Source: Craterilacuibacter sp. RT1T (GTDB lineage: Bacteria; Pseudomonadota; Gammaproteobacteria; Burkholderiales; Chromobacteriaceae). From it: a stretch of 64,000 nucleotides of DNA. This document shows, in pieces, positions 44,883 through 54,969 of this stretch (positions within the stretch are counted from its first letter, which is position 1; every line of letters begins with the position of its first letter). The position numbers were made by a program, and so were the translations under genes. The stretch spans positions 702,034 to 766,033 of the forward strand of contig NZ_JAMFLI010000001.1 of NCBI RefSeq assembly GCF_023502145.1. Direction: 5' to 3'. Below the pieces are notes generated by a model. That model had not been told where the DNA came from. It was given only the letters and a program-made list of their open reading frames with translations, and did not search any database.

Positions 44883-45434
44883 GTGCGACATTTTTTGCAT
44901 AAATATATGCCGGATCGGGATGCGGTGTTCGCCAACCGCTGCTTGCGGCCATTGGCACCTTGGCTGGACAAGCCGGCTTATTGGAGCTGGAACCGGCGCA
45001 AGGTCGCGTTAGCCTTTGCCGTTGGCCTGTTTTCCGGGTTGATGCCGGGGCCGACACAAATGTTGGCCGCGGCGCTATTGGCGCTGGTGCTACGGGTCAA
45101 TCTGCCGGTGGCGCTGGCGACGACCCTGTATACCAATCCCTTCACCTATCTGCCGCTTTACTGGTTGGCCTATGCGTACGGGCGTTTTTTGCTTGATGTC
45201 AATGGCGCGGCGAGTATCAGTATTCCTCCGCCCGAGTTGCAGGGGCTGGACTTCGCCTCGTGGCTGCATGCCTTTATTTTGTGGTGCCAATCACTCGGCC
45301 TGCCCTTGCTTTTGGGTGTGCCGGCATTGGGTTTGACCTTTGCCGTGAGCGGCTATGTGCTGGTTCGCCTGATATGGCGGGCCTGTCTGGTTTTTCAGTT
45401 CAAAAAAAGAAGGCGCAAGCGTGGATCTCACTGA
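44883..45434 (+). CDS. DUF2062 membrane protein
   Basis: 183 residues from GTG at 44883, which aligns with the usual family start (M-R-x-F-x-x-x-x-P); an in-frame ATG at 44853 would add ten residues, and neither has a clear Shine-Dalgarno. The family block is NRRKVALAFAVGLFSGLMPGP (about 38-58), followed by membrane segments near 63-80, 85-100 and 140-165 and a basic tail KKRRRKRGSH. DUF2062 proteins are inner-membrane proteins of unknown function. Overlaps the Nudix gene by 14 bases and heads a three-gene operon. Confidence 0.85.
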   Translation: MRHFLHKYMPDRDAVFANRCLRPLAPWLDKPAYWSWNRRKVALAFAVGLFSGLMPGPTQMLAAALLALVLRVNLPVALATTLYTNPFTYLPLYWLAYAYGRFLLDVNGAASISIPPPELQGLDFASWLHAFILWCQSLGLPLLLGVPALGLTFAVSGYVLVRLIWRACLVFQFKKRRRKRGSH

Positions 45435-45978
45435 ACAACAACTTTCCAGTACACAGGTTTATCAGGGGCATTTTCTGTCGGTCAACCGGGACTGTGTCCG
45501 CTTGCCGGATGGAAAAACAGCGACGCGCGAATATATCCAGCACCCCGGCGCGGTGGCCATTCTGGCGCTGAACCCGGCGGGAGAACTCATTCTTGAACGG
45601 CAATACCGTTACCCGTTGGGGTGCGCTTTTATCGAGATTCCCGCCGGCAAGATGGATGCGGATGAAAGCCATGCCGATACGGCCAAACGCGAGTTATGGG
45701 AGGAGACAGGCTATACGGCCGAGCACTGGTCATGGCTGGGCTCAGCCTATCCGTGTATCGGCTATTCGAATGAGGTGATCCACTATTATCTGGCCGAAGG
45801 TTTGCAGCAGAACGAGCGGCAACTGGATGAAGGGGAGTTTCTCGAGGTGCTCGCTTTGCCTCTGGACGAGGTGTTGGCGATGGCTGGCGATGGCCGCATC
45901 AACGACAGTAAAAGCATTGTCGGTTTGAGCTTTTTGCGCGCCCGTTTGGCGGCACGCTATCAAGATGAACCCGGCTGA
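45421..45978 (+). CDS. nudF: Nudix hydrolase, ADP-ribose pyrophosphatase-like
   Basis: 185 residues from GTG. The Nudix box is complete: G in IPAGKMDADE, then AKRELWEETGYTA, fitting G-x5-E-x7-REUxEExGU. N-terminal part LPDGKTATREYIQHPGAVAIL and the later SNEVIHYYLAEGL fit the ADP-ribose/NudF subgroup, which splits ADP-ribose to AMP and ribose phosphate. The exact nucleotide substrate remains open. Overlaps neighbours on both sides by 14 bases, so translation is coupled. Confidence 0.88.
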   Translation: MDLTEQQLSSTQVYQGHFLSVNRDCVRLPDGKTATREYIQHPGAVAILALNPAGELILERQYRYPLGCAFIEIPAGKMDADESHADTAKRELWEETGYTAEHWSWLGSAYPCIGYSNEVIHYYLAEGLQQNERQLDEGEFLEVLALPLDEVLAMAGDGRINDSKSIVGLSFLRARLAARYQDEPG

Positions 45979-46285
45979 TCCGCGTATAGACCGGCGCGAT
46001 GCCCGCCGGATTCAGATGGGCTGCAAAGCCAGACTGAAAGTACTGGCCAGCGGTGAGCTGTTTTACGGCGAGTGTATCGAGCTTTCCGTACACGGCTTAT
46101 CGGTGCGGACCGCGTTTGTGCCGCGGTTTGGCGAAAAAATCGAAATTGTGCTGATGGTGGCGGGCATGGGCGCACTGCCTGCAGCGCCTTTGTATCTTGT
46201 GGCCGAGGTGCGTCGTTGCAACGAGGTGGTGCAGGGCCATTTGTACGATATTGGCTTTGCCATTATTGAGCGCAAGGCCGGCTAG
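45965..46285 (+). CDS. PilZ-domain protein
   Basis: 106 residues, essentially a lone PilZ domain, which binds cyclic di-GMP. The Arg motif is at residues 10-15 (RRDARR), and the second motif reads ELSVHG (39-44), where the consensus D/N-x-S-x-x-G has Glu in the first position. Whether it still binds the nucleotide is uncertain. Overlaps the Nudix gene by 14 bases and is followed by a terminator. Confidence 0.88.
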   Translation: MNPADPRIDRRDARRIQMGCKARLKVLASGELFYGECIELSVHGLSVRTAFVPRFGEKIEIVLMVAGMGALPAAPLYLVAEVRRCNEVVQGHLYDIGFAIIERKAG

Positions 46286-46316
46286 GCATGCAGTCGCGTG
46301 GTGACTTAAACCCGGC

Positions 46317-46339
46317 AACCGGCATTGTGCCGGTTTTTT
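46317..46339 (+). terminator. Intrinsic terminator after the PilZ gene
   Basis: AACCGGCA (46317-46324) pairs with TGCCGGTT (46328-46335), loop TTG, followed by a run of T. Confidence 0.88.
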
Positions 46340-46424
46340 GTTGCAATTTTTTTGCTTTAACCGGGCTCTCTCGCTATACCAAAAAAAACAGCAAACAATA
46401 TGAAACAGACACTCTAGATGCAAG

Positions 46425-46439
46425 GGGGATGCGGTTGCA
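46425..46439 (+). promoter_or_regulatory. Weak sigma-54-like promoter before prkA
   Basis: GG (46425-46426) and GC (46437-46438) are ten bases apart, and the -12 block reads TTGCA as in sigma-54 promoters, while the -24 block matches only at GG. A start near 46450 would leave a leader of about 34 bases. E. coli yeaGH uses sigma-54, which is the reason for looking here. Confidence 0.3.
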
Positions 46440-46483
46440 TGGCGCATTCGTGTGCCTCCCTGCAAACAGCAAGGAGTAGCGCC

Positions 46484-48412
46484 ATGTCCGCAGACATCTT
46501 CAGCCACTATGCCGCCCGTTACGACAAGAGCCGGGAAGAGGAATACACCATTCAGGAGTTTCTGGCGCTGTGCAAACGCGAGCCTGGTACCTATGCCACG
46601 GCCGCCGAACGCATGCTGCAGGCCATTGGCGAGCCTGAATTGGTCGACACCCGCCACGATGCCCGCTTGTCACGCATTTTTTCCAACAAGGTGATCAAGG
46701 TCTATCCCGCCTTCCGTGATTTTTACGGCATGGAGGAGGTGATCGAGCAGGTCGTCTCTTATTTTCGCCATGCCGCGCAGGGTCTGGAAGAGAAAAAGCA
46801 GATTCTCTATTTGCTGGGGCCGGTAGGTGGCGGTAAAAGCTCGATTGCCGAACAGCTCAAGTCGCTGATGCAGGATGTGCCGTTTTATGCCATCAAGGGC
46901 AGCCCGATTAACGAGTCGCCGCTGGGCTTGTTTAATGTCGAGGAAGACGGTGCGCTGCTGGAAGAGGAGTTCGGCATTCCGCGCCGCTATCTCAAAACCA
47001 TCCCCAGTCCATGGGCCGTCAAGCGCCTGCACGAGTTTGGCGGCGATATCGAGCAGTTCCGCGTGGTCAAGCGCTACCCGTCTGTACTTAAGCAGGTCGC
47101 GGTGGCCAAGACCGAGCCTGGCGATGAAAATAATCAGGACATCTCGTCTCTGGTGGGCAAGGTCGATATCCGCAAGCTGGAAAAATATGCGCAGGATGAC
47201 CCGGATGCGTACAGCTTCTCCGGCGGCCTATGCCTGGCCAATCAGGGCCTGCTTGAGTTTGTCGAAATGTTCAAGGCACCGATCAAGGTCTTGCATCCCT
47301 TGCTGACGGCAACGCAGGAGGGCAACTACAAGGGAACCGAAGGCTTTGGCGCGATTCCGTTCGAGGGCATTATTCTGGCGCACTCCAACGAGTCCGAATG
47401 GAAACAGTTCAAGAACAATAAAAACAACGAAGCCTTTCTGGACCGTATTTACATCGTCAAAGTGCCTTACTGCCTGCGCGTCTCGGACGAGGTGAAAATC
47501 TACGACAAGCTGATCGTTAATTCGTCGCTGGGGTCTGCGCCTTGCGCCCCCGGCACGCTGAAGATGATGGCGCAATTTGCGGTGTTGTCGCGCCTGAAAG
47601 AGCCGGAAAACTCCAGCTTGTTTAGCAAGATGCTGGTGTATGACGGCGACAGCCTGAAGGATACCGATCCCAAGGCCAAGAGCCAGCAGGAGTACCGCGA
47701 TTATGCCGGGGTCGATGAGGGCATGAATGGGCTATCGACGCGCTTCGCCTACAAGATCCTGTCTAAAGTGTTCAACTTTGATCATGCCGAAGTGGCGGCC
47801 AATCCGGTGCACCTTTTGTATGTGCTGGAGCAGCAGGTCGAACGCGAACAGTTTCCGCCCGAGACCGAGCAGCGTTACCTGACTTTCCTTAAGGAGTATC
47901 TGGCACCCAAGTATGTTGAGTTTATCGGCAAGGAGATCCAGACCGCTTATCTGGAGAGTTATTCCGAGTACGGGCAGAATATTTTTGACCGCTATGTCAC
48001 TTTTGCCGACTACTGGATACAGGATCAGGAATTCCGCGATCAGGATACCGGCGAAATTTTCGATCGCGGCTCGCTTAATGCCGAGCTGGAGAAGATAGAA
48101 AAGCCGGCGGGGATTTCCAATCCCAAGGATTTCCGCAATGAGATTGTCAATTTTGTCCTGCGTGCCCGGGCCAATAACCATGGCAAAAATCCGGCCTGGA
48201 CCAGTTACGAGAAGCTGCGCACGGTTATAGAGAAGAAAATGTTCTCTAACACCGAAGAGCTATTGCCGGTGATTTCGTTTAACGCCAAAGCCAGCGTCGA
48301 GGACTCGAAAAAGCACGAGGATTTTGTCAACCGCATGGTGGAGAAAGGCTATACCCCGAAACAGGTACGCTTGTTGTGCGAATGGTATTTGCGCGTACGC
48401 AAGTCGTCCTGA
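46484..48412 (+). CDS. prkA: Serine protein kinase PrkA (YeaG)
   Basis: 642 residues from the ATG seven bases after AAGGAG; the frame is open 22 codons upstream, but the family starts MSADIFSHYAARYDKSREEE. AAA-type ATPase/kinase with P-loop YLLGPVGGGKSSIAEQL (about 107-123), GSPINESPLGLF and the Walker B region further on, and the C-terminal kinase-like domain with GMNGLSTRF. YeaG-type proteins act in nitrogen starvation and stationary-phase adaptation. First of the prkA-yeaH-spoVR cluster. Confidence 0.95.
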   Translation: MSADIFSHYAARYDKSREEEYTIQEFLALCKREPGTYATAAERMLQAIGEPELVDTRHDARLSRIFSNKVIKVYPAFRDFYGMEEVIEQVVSYFRHAAQGLEEKKQILYLLGPVGGGKSSIAEQLKSLMQDVPFYAIKGSPINESPLGLFNVEEDGALLEEEFGIPRRYLKTIPSPWAVKRLHEFGGDIEQFRVVKRYPSVLKQVAVAKTEPGDENNQDISSLVGKVDIRKLEKYAQDDPDAYSFSGGLCLANQGLLEFVEMFKAPIKVLHPLLTATQEGNYKGTEGFGAIPFEGIILAHSNESEWKQFKNNKNNEAFLDRIYIVKVPYCLRVSDEVKIYDKLIVNSSLGSAPCAPGTLKMMAQFAVLSRLKEPENSSLFSKMLVYDGDSLKDTDPKAKSQQEYRDYAGVDEGMNGLSTRFAYKILSKVFNFDHAEVAANPVHLLYVLEQQVEREQFPPETEQRYLTFLKEYLAPKYVEFIGKEIQTAYLESYSEYGQNIFDRYVTFADYWIQDQEFRDQDTGEIFDRGSLNAELEKIEKPAGISNPKDFRNEIVNFVLRARANNHGKNPAWTSYEKLRTVIEKKMFSNTEELLPVISFNAKASVEDSKKHEDFVNRMVEKGYTPKQVRLLCEWYLRVRKSS

Positions 48413-48474
48413 ACGGATAAGGCCGGGTTGCCCTTGCGGGTAGCCCGGACCCCTTGAGCCGAAGGGAGACCAGC

Positions 48475-49752
48475 ATGGCCAATATCATAGATCGCCGTTT
48501 GAACGGGAAGAACAAGTCTGCCGTGAACCGCGAGCGCTTTTTGCGCCGTTTCAAAGGGCAGATAAAAGATGCGGTAGCCAAGGCCATCAAGGGTCGGAGC
48601 ATTACCGATATCGAGAGTGGCGAAACCATCTCCATTCCGGTGAAGGATATTTCCGAGCCGGCGTTTCGTCATGGCAAGGGCGGGGTGTGGGAGCCTGTCC
48701 ATCCGGGTAATCAGGAGTTTGTTAAAGGTGACCGCCTGCCGCGCCCGCAAGGTGGCGGTGGGGGGGGGAGCGGTTCGGGCAAGGCCAGCCAGGACGGGGA
48801 GGGCGAGGATGCCTTCGCGTTCGAGCTGTCGCGCGAAGAATTCATGAATGTGTTTTTTGATGATCTGGCGCTGCCCAATCTGGTCAAGACCGAGCTGACC
48901 GGCATTACCGAAATGAAGACGGTGCGGGCTGGTTTTACCAATGACGGTACGCCGGCCAATATCAATATCGTGCGCTCTTTGCGTGGCGCGCTATCGCGGC
49001 GTATCGCCATGGCCGCGCCCACGCTGACAGAACTGGATGAGTCGGAGGAGGCGCTGGACGAGTTGATGGAGTCCGGCATGGAGGCCGATCTGGATATGCG
49101 CGAGCGCCGGCGTCGCATCCATATATTGCGCGAGAAGCTGGCGGCCATTCCGTTTATCGACCCGTTTGATTTGCGCTACAACAATCGCGTCAAGCAGCCC
49201 ACGCCCTCCAGTCAGGCCGTGATGTTTTGCCTGATGGATGTATCCGGCTCGATGGATGAGCAGAAAAAAGACATGGCCAAGCGCTTTTTTATCCTGCTCT
49301 ATCTTTTTTTGCAGCGCACCTACGACAAGATAGAGCTGGTGTTTATCCGTCACCACACCAGTGCGGTGGAAGTGAACGAACATGATTTCTTTCACTCGCG
49401 CGAGTCGGGCGGTACGGTGGTGTCGTCGGCGCTGAACCTGATGAAAGAGGTGGTGCAAAAACGCTACGCGGGGCGTGAATGGAATATCTATGCCGCCCAG
49501 GCATCCGATGGCGACAACTGGGACAGCGACTCGGCTAACTGCGCCCGCATTCTCGAGACAGCCCTGATTCCGGTGTGCCAGTACTATGCCTATATCGAGA
49601 TCACCGAAGGTGAACCGCAGAACTTGTGGTACGAATATCTGAAGGTCAAGGACGCGCATAAGCACTTTGCCATGCAAAAAATACGCTCGGCCGCCGATAT
49701 CTATCCGGTGTTCCGCGAGCTGTTCAAGAAACAGCAGGGGGTGAGCAAATGA
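48475..49752 (+). CDS. yeaH: YeaH/YhbH family protein (DUF444, VWA-like)
   Basis: 425 residues from the ATG after GGGAGACCAGC. Family start [20 protein letters not shown]. Residues about 95-105 are a Gly run encoded by a G9 tract. The C-terminal half contains a von Willebrand A-like fold with the metal site [18 protein letters not shown] and [10 protein letters not shown]. Works with PrkA and SpoVR in an unknown stress pathway. Its end overlaps the spoVR start by four bases. Confidence 0.93.
   Translation: MANIIDRRLNGKNKSAVNRERFLRRFKGQIKDAVAKAIKGRSITDIESGETISIPVKDISEPAFRHGKGGVWEPVHPGNQEFVKGDRLPRPQGGGGGGSGSGKASQDGEGEDAFAFELSREEFMNVFFDDLALPNLVKTELTGITEMKTVRAGFTNDGTPANINIVRSLRGALSRRIAMAAPTLTELDESEEALDELMESGMEADLDMRERRRRIHILREKLAAIPFIDPFDLRYNNRVKQPTPSSQAVMFCLMDVSGSMDEQKKDMAKRFFILLYLFLQRTYDKIELVFIRHHTSAVEVNEHDFFHSRESGGTVVSSALNLMKEVVQKRYAGREWNIYAAQASDGDNWDSDSANCARILETALIPVCQYYAYIEITEGEPQNLWYEYLKVKDAHKHFAMQKIRSAADIYPVFRELFKKQQGVSK
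48760..48768 (+). repeat. G9 homopolymer inside yeaH
   Basis: Nine consecutive G bases within a Gly-coding, GGT/GGC-rich stretch about 285 bases into the gene. A one-base change would shift the frame and truncate the protein before its VWA domain. Confidence 0.9.
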
Positions 49753-51263
49753 CGCCGATTTCCACCGGGTCCGAATGGACTTTTGATCTGATCGCCGAAT
49801 ACGATGCAGCGATTCGCGAGGTTGCGGTTGATGAGTTCAAGCTGGATGTCTACCCGATACAGCTTGAGGTGATTACCGCCGAGCAGATGATGGATGCCTA
49901 CTCATCGGTCGGCATGCCGGTGAATTACCATCACTGGAGCTTCGGCAAGCATTTTGTGGCGACCGAGAAAAGCTATAAACGCGGGCAGATGGGGCTGGCC
50001 TATGAAATCGTGATCAACTCCAGCCCTTGTATTGCCTATTTGATGGAAGAAAATTCGGCCACCATGCAGGCGCTGGTGATTGCCCATGCCGCCTATGGCC
50101 ATAATTCCTTTTTCAAGGGGAATTACCTGTTTCGCGCCTGGACCGATGCCGCGGATATTGTCGACTACCTGATGTTTGCCAAGCAATATATCAGCCAGTG
50201 CGAAGAGCGTTACGGCATCAGTGCAGTCGAGGAGTTGCTTGATTCGTGCCATGCGCTGATGAACTACGGCGTTGACCGTTACAAGCGCCCGGAAAAATTG
50301 TCGCTGGCGCAGGAGAGGGCGCGCCAGACCGAGCGCGAGCAATATCTGCAGACCCAGGTAAACGATTTGTGGCGCACCATTCCCAAGCGCGAGCGTGATG
50401 CCGGCGCGCATGCCGCCCAGCGTTTTCCGTCCGAGCCGCAGGAAAACCTGCTGTATTTCATCGAGAAAGCCGCGCCCCTGCTGGAGCCGTGGCAACGCGA
50501 GATTGTGCGTATTGTGCGCAAGATTGCCCAGTATTTTTATCCGCAGCGCCAGACGCAAGTGATGAATGAGGGCTGGGCAACCTTCTGGCATTACACCATC
50601 CTCACCCGTTTGTACGATAAGGGTCTGGTCAGCGATGGCTTTATGATGGAGTTCCTGCAAAGCCATACCAATGTGGTGGCGCAACCGCCGGTGACCTCAA
50701 ACTGGTATAGCGGCATTAATCCTTACGCCTTGGGTTTTGCCATGTTCCAGGATATCCGGCGCATTTGCGAAGCACCGACGGATGAAGACAGGGAATGGTT
50801 TCCCGGTATTGCCGGCATGCCTTGGCGCGATACGCTGGAATTCGCCATGAAGAACTTCAAGGACGAGAGTTTTATTGCGCAATACCTGTCACCCAAGCTG
50901 ATACGCGACTTCCATTTTTTTGCGCTGCGGGATGATGACAGGGATGACAAACTGGAGATTTCGGCCATCCATGACGAGGAGGGCTATCGCAAGGTGCGCG
51001 AACTATTGGCGGATCAGTACAATCTGGGGTCGCGCGAGCCGAATATTCAGGTGTGGTCGGTTAATATGCGCAAGGATCGTTGCCTGACCCTGCGTCACAC
51101 CATGCATAACCGCCGTCCGCTGGACAGGGGCAGCGCATGCGAGGTACTCAAGCATATTGCCCGCTTGTGGGGCTTTGATGTCAGGCTGGAAAGCGTAGAT
51201 AGCGACGGTAGTGTGCGCGAACACTTTGAAATCAAGGCGCCGGCCGAGACGATGGCGTATTGA
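49749..51263 (+). CDS. spoVR: SpoVR family protein (YcgB)
   Basis: 504 residues. Family blocks: [65 protein letters not shown] and a C-terminal segment with DLRYNNR-like [13 protein letters not shown]. The His-rich and Glu-rich blocks suggest a metal site, not experimentally proven to my knowledge. Named for a Bacillus spore cortex gene, but widespread in non-sporulating proteobacteria beside prkA and yeaH, as here. Starts within the yeaH stop (ATGA). Confidence 0.94.
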   Translation: MTPISTGSEWTFDLIAEYDAAIREVAVDEFKLDVYPIQLEVITAEQMMDAYSSVGMPVNYHHWSFGKHFVATEKSYKRGQMGLAYEIVINSSPCIAYLMEENSATMQALVIAHAAYGHNSFFKGNYLFRAWTDAADIVDYLMFAKQYISQCEERYGISAVEELLDSCHALMNYGVDRYKRPEKLSLAQERARQTEREQYLQTQVNDLWRTIPKRERDAGAHAAQRFPSEPQENLLYFIEKAAPLLEPWQREIVRIVRKIAQYFYPQRQTQVMNEGWATFWHYTILTRLYDKGLVSDGFMMEFLQSHTNVVAQPPVTSNWYSGINPYALGFAMFQDIRRICEAPTDEDREWFPGIAGMPWRDTLEFAMKNFKDESFIAQYLSPKLIRDFHFFALRDDDRDDKLEISAIHDEEGYRKVRELLADQYNLGSREPNIQVWSVNMRKDRCLTLRHTMHNRRPLDRGSACEVLKHIARLWGFDVRLESVDSDGSVREHFEIKAPAETMAY

Positions 51264-51272
51264 GTCAGGCAA

Positions 51273-51309
51273 CAAGGCCCTGCCCGCATGCTACTGGGGC
51301 AGGGCCTTG
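51273..51309. terminator. Bidirectional terminator between spoVR and dapB
   Basis: A 13-bp stem, CAAGGCCCTGCCC (51273-51285) with GGGCAGGGCCTTG (51297-51309), 11-nt loop, followed by CTTTGTTT. It serves the two convergent transcripts. Confidence 0.8.
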
Positions 51310-51315
51310 CTTTGT

Positions 51316-52498
<1,183 letters not shown>

Positions 52499-52522
52499 CG
52501 TGCTCATACCGGGCAAACCGGG

Positions 52523-52551
52523 TTGGGTAAACTATTAAAAGGCTTTATGAT
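52523..52551 (+). promoter_or_regulatory. Probable fur promoter
   Basis: TTGGGT (52523-52528) and TATGAT (52546-52551), spaced by 17 bp; the -10 has five of six consensus bases, the -35 is weak. The start codon lies 29 bases beyond. No Fur box with clear 19-bp symmetry was seen. Confidence 0.5.
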
Positions 52552-52580
52552 ACAGAATCACGCCAACAAGTTATAACACG

Positions 52581-53015
52581 ATGAATAAAGCCAGTCACCT
52601 CAAGGATATCGGGCTTAAGGCTACCGGTCCGCGCCTCAAGATTCTTGAACTGTTCGAGAGCAGCACGCTACGCCACTTGTCAGCCGAGGATGTCTATAAA
52701 AAAATGCTGACCGAGGAGGTCGATATCGGCCTTGCCACCATTTACCGCGTGCTGACCCAGTTCGAGCAGGCCGGTATTCTGGTGCGCCATCATTTCGAGT
52801 CGGGCAAGGCCGTCTACGAGCTTAATCAGGGCGGTCATCACGACCATATGGTATGCATGCGTTGCGGCAAGGTGACCGAGTTCTTCGAGCCCAAGATTGA
52901 AAGCCTGCAGGATCGCATTGCCGAGAAGCATGGTTTTGCCATTCAGGATCATGCGCTTTATCTGTATGGCGAGTGTGCCGAGTGCCAGAAAGCCGATGGT
53001 AGCAAACCGGCATGA
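52581..53015 (+). CDS. fur: Ferric uptake regulator
   Basis: 144 residues. N-terminal winged helix ([31 protein letters not shown] [19 protein letters not shown]), then the dimer domain with the metal motif [21 protein letters not shown] and a second Cys pair CAEC (about 133-136). Fe(II)-dependent repressor of iron uptake. Divergent from bamE; its stop overlaps the aat start (ATGA), an unusual coupling. Confidence 0.97.
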   Translation: MNKASHLKDIGLKATGPRLKILELFESSTLRHLSAEDVYKKMLTEEVDIGLATIYRVLTQFEQAGILVRHHFESGKAVYELNQGGHHDHMVCMRCGKVTEFFEPKIESLQDRIAEKHGFAIQDHALYLYGECAECQKADGSKPA

Positions 53016-53716
53016 TTCCCTGGCTCGGTACGGCGTTAGAGTTTCCTGCCGTAGACAGGGCACTGGCTGAGCCGGAAGGTTTGCTGGCGGCGGGCGGGGA
53101 TTTGTCGCTAGCGCGTCTGACCCTCGCCTATAGCCGCGGTATTTTTCCATGGTTTAGCGTGGGGCAGCCCATTCTTTGGTGGTCGCCTGCACCGCGTATG
53201 GTGTTGTTTTCAGCCGAGCTGAAAGTCAGCCGAAGCTTGGAGAAGACGCTGCGTCATGGCGCTTACCGGGTGAGTTGCGATCAAGATTTTGCCGGTGTAA
53301 TGCAGGCCTGTGCCCAAAGCCCGCGTCCCGGCCAGGATGGAACCTGGATTTCACCGCAGATGGTGGACGCGTATTGCCGCCTGCATGCGGCCGGCGTGGC
53401 ACATTCGTTCGAGGTGTGGATGGACGGTGAGCTGGCCGGTGGTTTGTACGGCGTTGCCCTGGGACGGATGTTTTTTGGCGAGTCGATGTTTCATCGCCGT
53501 ACCGATGCGTCCAAGATTGCTTTTGTCCATATGGTGCGCCATCTGGCGGCTCACGGCTTCAGTATGATCGACTGTCAGGTGTATACGCCGCATCTGGCCA
53601 GTTTGGGCGGGCGGCTGATTGCACGGGATGCTTTTTGTAGCGAAATTCAGGCTTTGACCGTGCAGCGTCAGCCTGAGCAGTTATGGGGCTATCAGCACAA
53701 TAATGAGTCAGCGTGA
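53012..53716 (+). CDS. aat: Leucyl/phenylalanyl-tRNA--protein transferase
   Basis: 234 residues. Adds Leu or Phe to N-terminal Arg or Lys of proteins, marking them for ClpS/ClpAP (N-degron pathway). Family blocks: [91 protein letters not shown] and [13 protein letters not shown]. Starts within the fur stop and overlaps the next transferase gene by 14 bases. Confidence 0.97.
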   Translation: MIPWLGTALEFPAVDRALAEPEGLLAAGGDLSLARLTLAYSRGIFPWFSVGQPILWWSPAPRMVLFSAELKVSRSLEKTLRHGAYRVSCDQDFAGVMQACAQSPRPGQDGTWISPQMVDAYCRLHAAGVAHSFEVWMDGELAGGLYGVALGRMFFGESMFHRRTDASKIAFVHMVRHLAAHGFSMIDCQVYTPHLASLGGRLIARDAFCSEIQALTVQRQPEQLWGYQHNNESA

Positions 53717-54419
53717 TCCTAACGAGGCCGTCGTCCACTTTTATGCGACAGGCGTCTATCCGTGCAGCTATGTCGATGGGCGTACTGCGCGCTCGCAAGT
53801 GGCGATTCCGGTTGAGCTGATTAATGCCACGGTTTACAGTCAATTGGTCCGCTTGGGGTTTCGCCGTAGTGGCCACTACACCTATCGGCCTGCCTGCGAT
53901 ACCTGTGATGCGTGCAAACCGGTGCGGCTCTGCGTTGCTGCATTCAAGGCGGATAAGTCGCAACGCCGCGCCTTGCGCCGCCATGCCGATCTGGAAGTGA
54001 ATATCCTGCCTCTGGCTTTTCGCGACGAGCATTTCCAGTTGTACCGGCGTTATCAGGCCAGCCGCCATGCCGGTGGCGGTATGAGCGAGGATGGTTCGCA
54101 GCAATACAGCGAATTTATTCTGAAAAGCAGGGTGGAGAGTGTGCTGGTTGAGTTTAGCTGCCAGGGTGTGCTGAAAATGGTCAGTCTGGTCGACAAACTG
54201 GATGACGGTTTGTCTGCGGCTTATACCTTTTTCGAGCCGGATGAGGCGGGCACGAGTTATGGCTGTTACAGCATACTTTGGCTACGCGCTTGGGCGCTCA
54301 GCTTGGGTTTACCCTATTTGTATCTAGGCTACTGGATAGAGAATTGCCGCAAGATGGAGTACAAGTCGCGTTACCAGCCGCTGGAGCGGCTGGATAATGG
54401 GGTGTGGCGAGTGTTTTAA
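53703..54419 (+). CDS. bpt: Aspartate/glutamate leucyltransferase (Bpt, arginyltransferase-like)
   Basis: 238 residues. The bacterial Ate-like enzyme Bpt adds Leu to N-terminal Asp or Glu; eukaryotic relatives add Arg. Cys-rich N-terminal domain [14 protein letters not shown] (about 62-76), GxxYVDGR-like [18 protein letters not shown], the C-terminal acetyltransferase-like block with [19 protein letters not shown], and [19 protein letters not shown]. Together with aat it forms a complete N-degron tagging pair. Followed by a terminator. Confidence 0.95.
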   Translation: MSQRDPNEAVVHFYATGVYPCSYVDGRTARSQVAIPVELINATVYSQLVRLGFRRSGHYTYRPACDTCDACKPVRLCVAAFKADKSQRRALRRHADLEVNILPLAFRDEHFQLYRRYQASRHAGGGMSEDGSQQYSEFILKSRVESVLVEFSCQGVLKMVSLVDKLDDGLSAAYTFFEPDEAGTSYGCYSILWLRAWALSLGLPYLYLGYWIENCRKMEYKSRYQPLERLDNGVWRVF

Positions 54420-54422
54420 CTG

Positions 54423-54465
54423 GACCCAAGGGGGAGGGTGTTCCCTTGGGTCGTTGCGCTGTTTT
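54423..54465 (+). terminator. Terminator after bpt
   Basis: GACCCAAGGG (54423-54432) pairs perfectly with CCCTTGGGTC (54443-54452), 10-nt loop, then GTTGCGCTGTTTT. The T run is separated by eight bases, so efficiency may be modest. It may also end the convergent lipoprotein transcript. Confidence 0.6.
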
Positions 54466-54928
54466 AAAGCGGCACCACGCGCATGGTGCTGTTGCCGCTG
54501 AGGATGCGCACCCGCTGCCCCGGGCTTAGCGGAATATCCGCATCCTGTACGATGGAAACCATACGCCCGTCCCGATCCAGTCTTACGGTCAGCTCCAGCG
54601 CATTTTTGGTGCCCAAGCCTTGCTGTGCCGATTGCGACAGCAAGCCGCCCAGCATCGCGCCGCCAATGGCGCCAAGCGCAGAGCCGCGTCCTTGACCTAT
54701 GCTGCTGCCGGCTACGCCGCCCAGTGCGGTGCCGCCTAGTGTGAGCAATTGATTCTGCTCGCCTTCGACCTTGACGTTTTGTACCGAAACAATCTGGCCG
54801 AATTCGACCACTTGCGGTTGTTGCAGCTGGCCACGCTTGTATACCACAGCCGAGTCTGAAGGCGTGCTGCAGCCGGTAGCCAGCAAGACTGTACTTATTG
54901 CGCTGGCCAGTAGTAAGCCTTTTTTCAT
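54464..54928 (-). CDS. Glycine-zipper outer-membrane lipoprotein, SlyB-like
   Basis: 154 residues from the ATG after AAAGGAAATGAA; an upstream in-frame ATG at 55006 has no signal peptide. Lipobox ATGC with Cys20. After VVEFGQIVSVQNVKVEGEQ comes a double glycine zipper (GGTALGGVAGSSIGQGRGSA, then GAIGGAMLGGLL), the 2TM motif of SlyB/PcP/Rcs-like proteins, and a C-terminal small beta domain (LELTVRLDRDGRMVSIVQ). SlyB-type proteins stabilise the outer membrane under LPS stress. Between bpt and pyrD. Confidence 0.88.
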   Translation of the reverse strand: MKKGLLLASAISTVLLATGCSTPSDSAVVYKRGQLQQPQVVEFGQIVSVQNVKVEGEQNQLLTLGGTALGGVAGSSIGQGRGSALGAIGGAMLGGLLSQSAQQGLGTKNALELTVRLDRDGRMVSIVQDADIPLSPGQRVRILSGNSTMRVVPL

Positions 54929-54969
54929 TTCATTTCCTTTTCTATCGTGTTCATGCCGCCTTGGCGCTG

